Below are positions 22,018-41,435 of a stretch of DNA of 41,435 nucleotides, in pieces. The stretch comes from Sphaeroforma sirkka. Its lineage: Eukaryota; Opisthokonta; Ichthyosporea; Ichthyophonida. Every line of letters starts with the position of its first letter. Position 1 is the stretch's first letter. The position numbers and the translations under genes were made by a program. The notes under the pieces were generated by a model. That model did no database searches and had not been told where the DNA came from. It saw nothing but the letters and a program-made list of their open reading frames with translations. Location of the stretch: positions 40,001 through 81,435 of the forward strand of contig LUCW03000743.1 in the NCBI GenBank assembly GCA_001586965.3. The letters run 5' to 3'.

Positions 22018-23583
22018 TTAATGGGTGTTGCGCCGCATGATGCTATTGACTATTTCGCACATGATCTCGTGCTCAACTCCTTCACCCCGCAACAGATGCA
22101 TATTCGTCAAATGGAGGGATTCAAAATGCACAGCCATCTCATTAATCTTGTACTCCATAAGTTCTTTGTATAATGTCATATGCTCAAAACGGGACAGACG
22201 GGGCCGCGCCACCGTGGACCGGTCGTATGTGCACGCACTGAATGTTGATGTGATGGTTACTCTTTCCGATATAACAACCCGGTTAGATTTTGGTTTCATA
22301 CAGGAGCGCAAAGATTCGTGCAAAGTGACTCTTTCATTTTCGCCCGATTTACGATCTGAATGTTGTCGGCCATGGAATACTGGCAGCAAGTTCCGCAAAG
22401 CGGCAACGGTAGACGATGATTTGTTCGGCGTCGAATAGTCTTTTGTACTTTGAGTACGCAATTGAGCAGAAGCAGTAACTGCCGGGTCTGAACGTGCTGT
22501 CATGGAAAACACCCAATCATCTTCAGTAGACGTGCCATCGACTTCACATGTGGAGGCGATCTTTTCCCGGTGAGGGCTTTCCCAGCCTCTACAATGCACA
22601 TCTAATATGCCACAGTTGCTACCCATTAACTCAATGTTTTGATTACCCTCAAAGTCTGGCAGCGAAGATATAGCTTGTAATAAGTTACTTCTTGGAAACG
22701 ACATGGGATAGAAATTATTGCCGCTATCTATTGTTTCGTTGGCAGAGATTTGTGGTGCTGAGCCGCGACGCAAGCTTGCACGAACTGCTGTACTGTTGAA
22801 GAAGGTCGGTATATTGTCCACATGAATACTGTTGCGGCGAACGGAGGGCCGTTGTAAATTTTTTGAGTCGACCTTTGTGGGCTGGGTATCATCTTCCGGT
22901 CTTTGTAGAATTTCTGCTGTTTTTATGTCGTCTCTGTCAGGTGTTGATTCACACGAGTTGTCAGAGCCCATAAATGACTTCGTAGCATTACGTGATAATT
23001 CATTATGTAATTGGGTAAGTTTCGTGTTCCACTTTCGAGTTTGATACCGTATCTTCTGGCTGAATTTCGACATGGAGGAGAACAAGGTCGAAAGTTTCTC
23101 ACATTGGTTGTCATTGCATTCACTATTCTTAGCAGCCGACAGTGAAGCGTATTCGGCAGTAGATCGACTACTAATGTCATGTTTTGCGGAATCGTTAGCG
23201 ATTATTGTGCGAGTGGTTGCAGTAGAATTACAATCTGCTGAACTTGTATCACATGATAACTTTTCGAATATCGAGTCCGGAACTATCAGTGCAGCGATAC
23301 CGAAAGTCTTGCCATTTTTGCATGCGATATCGTGCGTACGAGATGTACATCGTTTAGTATGTGTTGGCACGATAATATCAACTCTTGCGGACGTTGTTGT
23401 TTGATCTATTATATTACAGTTCGAAGGCATGTTCGTTGCCGTAGTACTCGCAGGTCTGATACTAGACTTCAGGAAGGATGTTTCTATACGCGAGGTCCAT
23501 CGCGTGAGCGACTGTAGTACACGAGAATCTGCACTTTTGAAATCCGGCCGCGGAGCTTCTCCTAGGGTGTCTTGTAATATCAT
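22018..23583 (-). CDS. Unrecognised 521-residue Ser/Thr-rich protein
   Basis: A single open frame runs from ATG at 23583 to the stop at 22018. The sequence is hydrophilic, with no membrane segment and no recognised catalytic motif. It has several basophilic-kinase-like sites (RRNSIHV, RRGSAPQ, LQRPSVRRNS) in the middle, a basic aromatic patch (KFSQKIRYQTRKWNTKLTQ) at about residues 168-186, and a denser, helical C-terminus (FEHMTLYKELMEYKINEMAVHFESL, quoted in part) that is the likeliest conserved domain. Upstream, TTCTTCAG|GTGAGTAT at about 23644 and a possible acceptor just before the ATG suggest a spliced 5' UTR. A phospho-regulated scaffold is a guess. Confidence 0.7.
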   Translation of the reverse strand: MILQDTLGEAPRPDFKSADSRVLQSLTRWTSRIETSFLKSSIRPASTTATNMPSNCNIIDQTTTSARVDIIVPTHTKRCTSRTHDIACKNGKTFGIAALIVPDSIFEKLSCDTSSADCNSTATTRTIIANDSAKHDISSRSTAEYASLSAAKNSECNDNQCEKLSTLFSSMSKFSQKIRYQTRKWNTKLTQLHNELSRNATKSFMGSDNSCESTPDRDDIKTAEILQRPEDDTQPTKVDSKNLQRPSVRRNSIHVDNIPTFFNSTAVRASLRRGSAPQISANETIDSGNNFYPMSFPRSNLLQAISSLPDFEGNQNIELMGSNCGILDVHCRGWESPHREKIASTCEVDGTSTEDDWVFSMTARSDPAVTASAQLRTQSTKDYSTPNKSSSTVAALRNLLPVFHGRQHSDRKSGENERVTLHESLRSCMKPKSNRVVISERVTITSTFSACTYDRSTVARPRLSRFEHMTLYKELMEYKINEMAVHFESLHLTNMHLLRGEGVEHEIMCEIVNSIMRRNTH

Positions 23584-23644
23584 GGTTTACTTGCTTGCGT
23601 AATTGCCAAGACTTTGCGAGCTGAACATTGATACTATATACTCA

Positions 23645-23831
23645 CCTGAAGAAATGTATTCACTCCACCAGTGCAAACTATGGGGATCTTTTTGTTCCCT
23701 TAAATAACTCCACTGCAAGCGCACCCACCTATCAGCGGACAGCGGTGTCTTGTGCGAATTTCCAAACTTCAGCAGTGAGGACTGAGGTCACTGTCTATGC
23801 CGAGGGAGCTAAACGGTATATATTTGTTTAG
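23645..23831 (-). promoter_or_regulatory. Possible 5' UTR exon and promoter of the 521-residue gene
   Basis: On the minus strand a strong donor (TTCTTCAG|GTGAGTATA, at about 23645/23644) precedes a short interval ending in GCAATTACGCAAG about 10 bases before the ATG at 23583. That would be an intron of only some 50 bp in the leader. A TTATTTAAGG box lies at about 23700 on the same strand. This is inferred from motifs alone. Confidence 0.35.
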
Positions 23832-25500
23832 AACACGGCTGACAACCAGACAGCAGTCCACCAACGTCCAAACTCCAACACTCTTTTGCATTTTTTTAAA
23901 AAACATTGATGTTGTTTTATAAAAATAAAATATTATTTTTTAAAAACAAAATAAATTTAACTAATGAAATTTTAATAAATAAATAAAAATATACAAACAA
24001 CGAGAAAAAAACTTTTTGTTTGTAAAAACAAAGATTTTTTAAAAGATTTGTCTGAAATCTCAAATTTTAGAAATCTGAACTTCTGAAGTCCTGGACTACT
24101 GGTCCTCGGACAATTGACACAGAGTGACCTGAGTCTGTTCAGTATTCACAGTGTTCTGAATTCTGAGTTCTCAGTTCTGGGCTTCTGGGCCTGGCTTTGT
24201 TCATTGAACACAAACGTTCACACTTTGTGTGACTTTCTGTCAGCCAGTCAGTGACTGTGTACTTTACTGTTTTTAACTGTCATTCGTCAGTTATCGCTCA
24301 TCCCTGTCATCACTCATCAGTCTGTAGAGTGCAGAACTGCAGACTGTAAATACACTGCACAGAGTCACAGACTGACCACTCACTGATCATTGGTCAATGA
24401 TCACTGTGATTTTAGACTCGCACTTACTCCCAAGCTGGAAGCCTGCCGCTTGGCCCTGAGCGGAGCCTGTCAGGAGGGCAGCCTGAGGCCCTGAGCGGCT
24501 GAGTCTGTGACTGACTGACGGGACCGCCAGACCGCCAGACCGCCAGAGCCCAGAGTGGCCACTGACCGGCCCTGAGGGCCCAGAGCCCCAGACTCAGAGC
24601 CCACTGACCACACTGTGACTCTGTGAGTGTGAACTGTGAAGTATTCAAATATGAAGTGTGAATTCAGTGAATTGTGTGGACTGTGTGGCTGTGAGTAGTT
24701 GAGATGGCGGGCTCTGCCCCTGTCTGCTCTCAGCCTCTCACCGACACACAGTCACACTCACAGTCTCATGTAGTCCGCAGAGACACAGTCAAACAGACCA
24801 GTGAGACCACTCACCACCAGCCTGCTCACCACAGCTCCAGTCTCTCAGCCTCTGGCAACACTCTCAATTTCTATAAAACAAAAAATGTATGTTATTTAAA
24901 AAAGGGGGGTCAAAAACAAAAAATACCTCGCACGACCTTCTTGGATAAATAGAGTGATTACTGAATACTGATTAGAGTGATAAAAACGGGAAGAATCAAA
25001 CCTGATTTCTGCTCGCGAGTCGCATCACTCGCAACTTCGCAAGTCGCGACCCTAATTAGTGAGCGAGTGAAGCCCGCCCGCCCGCTGGGATGGCGCGAGG
25101 TCGCGAGTTGTCGCCAAAAAAAAAGATGTAAAAGACGGTCGCGACATGTCGTTTACTACTATATCGGCCTACCTCTAGACGACATGTCGTCTTGCAAGTC
25201 GTCTACAAGTGTCTATACCAGTCCACTGTTTACAAGGTACAGGTCCACCTGTCCAAGTCCACTATTACCTTCACGACTAGTCCTAATAATTAGGGTGTAT
25301 TCTTTTTTCTATATACTGGGTCCTTCGTGACAGTGTCAGTTTGACCGATTTTCACATTTGACAACTCACAACTGACACCGTGACCGTTGGGCGTTGGAGT
25401 CTCACTGTCTAAGTGTCTCACAAACTCGGCATTAAATACAGTCTCTACTATAGACTCACACAGACTCACAAGTCACAACTGTACAATAACAAGTTAACAA
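23832..25500. other. Gene-free region of cryptically simple GACT/CAGT/CTGAG sequence
   Basis: After A-rich tracts (23880-24060), 24070-24870 is built from endlessly shuffled CTGAG, GTCTC, ACTGTG and CAGACC words without a fixed period. Reading frames are composition artefacts. 25010-25480 continues in the same style with CTCGCGAGTCGC and ACTCACAAG words. No RNA gene is recognised. Confidence 0.5.
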
Positions 25501-25539
25501 CAAAATAGATAGTATACGCGTAAATTCGCCAGAATTGAA

Positions 25540-25920
25540 TATATATTCTATATACATACATATATTGTATATAAAAATTAATCTATAATCGATTATACAT
25601 GATGTATATACTATAATCGATTATACATACATATATTGTATATATAAACTAGTCTATAATCAATTATATTATATTATATATATATATATATTATATGTAT
25701 AATATAATCTATAATGAATTATATATTATATATACATAGATATATTGTATTTAAAATTTAATCCATTGTTAATTAATATATGTATGTTTTAGATTATATA
25801 TTATATACACATACATATATTGTAGATATAATATAATCTATAAATAATCATATTTTATGTTATATATATATTCATACATAAATTATATATATAATATAAT
25901 CTATAATCGATAATATTATA
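25540..25920. repeat. Degenerate tandem repeat around TATAATCGATTATACAT
   Basis: There are about five imperfect copies of a 60-80-bp unit containing AATATAATCTATAATCGATTA and TACATACATATATTGTATAT (about 25580, 25610, 25650, 25720, 25830, 25900). It is almost pure A/T and non-coding. Confidence 0.65.
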
Positions 25921-27112
25921 AAACCTCAGACAAGTGAGGTGCATTTCCGATCGAATTTCGCCATGCAGAATAAAAAAGTTGCATTTCGCTGTTTTGACAA
26001 TAGGTGCAACCCAATTTTGGACCACACTATACCATTGGAGGAAATTTCAGAAGTGATTGTGATTGGTCTGTTTTGTTTTGTTTTTTAAACAAATAGGTGC
26101 ATGTTGTCTTATTGTCGCGATGTGTCGGCATCGTAATGATGTAAAAGACAATCGCGACGTGTCGTCACAGGTAAAAGACATGTCGTTTATCAACCCGGCT
26201 AATTACTAATATTAAAAAAGATGTAAGGCGTCCAGAGTCCAGAGTCCAGAGGGCTGTGAATACTGAATACTGGATACTGAATAGTGAATATGTACTATGT
26301 AGTGAATATTTACATACTAAATACAACACTGGTACCAGATACAGAGATAAAAGTTTAAAAATACTGTTGTGGAATGTCCGGGCCAGAGAGAGGCCCTGGG
26401 CCCTGGGCCTTGGGGGCTGGCAATGTTTACAAATTCTCATTGTTCATTTGGCTGTCCCTATCAGTCGATCCCAAGTTCGGAATCTCAACTCCCAACACCC
26501 AAGTCTCTACTCTTCACACAAGCAAAATATGCAATATGGGACCAAGAGAAGTATCAAAACTCACATTTTAAACAGAGATATGTAACCTCAATCATCAACG
26601 TATTTATTACTCAATTTAAATTTTGATTACTAGACACATGGTATGTATCTCAGCGACAGGTATATTTACTCTTTCTCTTTTTTTTTTCATTGCCGTACTG
26701 CCGGTCTGGCCGTCTGGGCGCCAGCCGGATTGGGCCCGAGGGAAGGAATTTAGGAACGGACTCGTAACCAAAGGTGCATTCAGTTAAGGTACAGTGTTAA
26801 TACCTTCATCTCGGCAGCCCCAGTAAGTCTTAATTATTTCTGTTCCATCTCATATAGCATAGCTACTTATAAGATCTAGTGGACTGATATTTGTCGTCTG
26901 TCGTAGCCCTTGCTACCCCAGTTCATCTGCAATCTGCTTTAGAATCCAGAAATTCTTGAGATAGAATGCGTATGACAGGTGTCTTGTCTACTTCAACAAA
27001 CATGATAGGAGAGACGACAGTTCTATCATCCGGATTTCCCGTTGCCTAGGCGATGATTGACATAATGCATATGCGATAGCAATCCAGCCATCCTTTTTAA
27101 TTGTTGTCAAAC
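25921..27112. other. Intergenic; no gene seen
   Basis: The region includes a second copy of a GATGTAAAAGAC..TCGCGAC..TGTCG motif (26138-26168; first at 25124-25160), a stretch of GAATACTG/GTGAATAT quasi-repeats (26255-26325), and unique DNA from 26630. The last part probably holds the 3' flank of the minus-strand ankyrin gene. Confidence 0.45.
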
Positions 27113-27118
27113 TTTATT
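27113..27118 (-). terminator. Candidate polyadenylation signal of the ankyrin-repeat gene
   Basis: AATAAA on the minus strand (TTTATT on plus), about 250 nt past the stop at 27371, in non-repetitive DNA. Confidence 0.4.
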
Positions 27119-27370
27119 AGAATTGTTGATAAAGGGGTGATCAAATGGGAGCTCTCCAGTGTGCGTCAAGGAGTCTCGCGGATATTGACGCTCGATTGTT
27201 GAATTGCAAAGTGGTTCCATAAAGCGATAACGGGTGCGCGTTGCAGAAGAAATGCGTGTTTATAGCTAAATTGCGTCGACCAGTATTGAATATATGTGAT
27301 TACTTGCGATCGAGACACCAACTTTCACTATTTTATATATTTCTTTGGCTACTCTGCTATTTGCTAATTT

Positions 27371-41435
<14,065 letters not shown>

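Noticed and set aside
24424-24952. Frames such as that at 24424-24648 rich in Trp, Gly and Leu
   Set aside because: They are products of the shuffled CTGAG/GGCC words; no splice context and no conserved motif.

Overview
The window is nuclear DNA of a eukaryote. Genes are split by spliceosomal introns, mostly with GTATGT-like donors. Intergenic and intronic DNA is full of (TA)n microsatellites and minisatellites. The two recognisable genes are a cyclin Y orthologue and a GT31-type glycosyltransferase. Together with the compact genes in repeat-swollen introns and scattered TTTAGGG-like tracts, they would fit a unicellular relative of animals such as an ichthyosporean. That taxonomic guess is inference and is not proven by the sequence.

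Layout. 2-205 (+) is the tail of a gene entering from the left. 307-1721 (-) is a two-exon type II membrane glycosyltransferase of the GT31 (beta-1,3-galactosyltransferase) kind, converging on it. 2.1-5.0 kb is repeat-rich with small ATGGCCCTC-ended elements and no clear gene. 5029-9154 (+) encodes an unrecognised low-complexity protein of about 960 residues, whose last seven codons lie beyond a 1.2-kb (TA)n intron. 9.2-16.0 kb is almost gene-free. It holds a small BED-finger-like ORF (10602-10964, -), a non-autonomous DNA transposon with pogo-like ends (13370-14022) and assorted repeats. 16000-21297 (+) is an eight-exon cyclin Y gene with an N-myristoylation start. 22018-23583 (-) is a 521-residue protein of unknown function, convergent with cyclin Y. 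23.9-27.1 kb is repeat-rich and gene-free. 27371-41435 (-) is one long gene of at least 19 exons, cut at the right edge. It encodes ankyrin repeats, a long helical (ARM/HEAT-like) stretch, a Ser/Thr/Asn-rich part and a C-terminal ankyrin-like segment.

The most interesting pattern is that several tandem duplications lie across exon-intron boundaries and copy splice sites. These are the acceptor of cyclin Y exon 2 (193 bp x2), two donors of the ankyrin gene (97 bp x2 and 152 bp x2), and a roughly 50-bp x11 array whose exon-proximal unit holds the acceptor of the exon at 35607. Most units of that array carry a branch-like CTAAC, a CAG acceptor and an immediate GTAT donor-like sequence, which is the layout of a recursive splice site. 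Nearly every large intron of this gene carries its own private minisatellite.

Cyclin Y is known to be myristoylated and to activate PCTAIRE-type CDKs at membranes, and the glycosyltransferase should act in the Golgi lumen. Nothing in the window ties the genes into one pathway. All intron positions were placed by eye from splice consensus and phase continuity.
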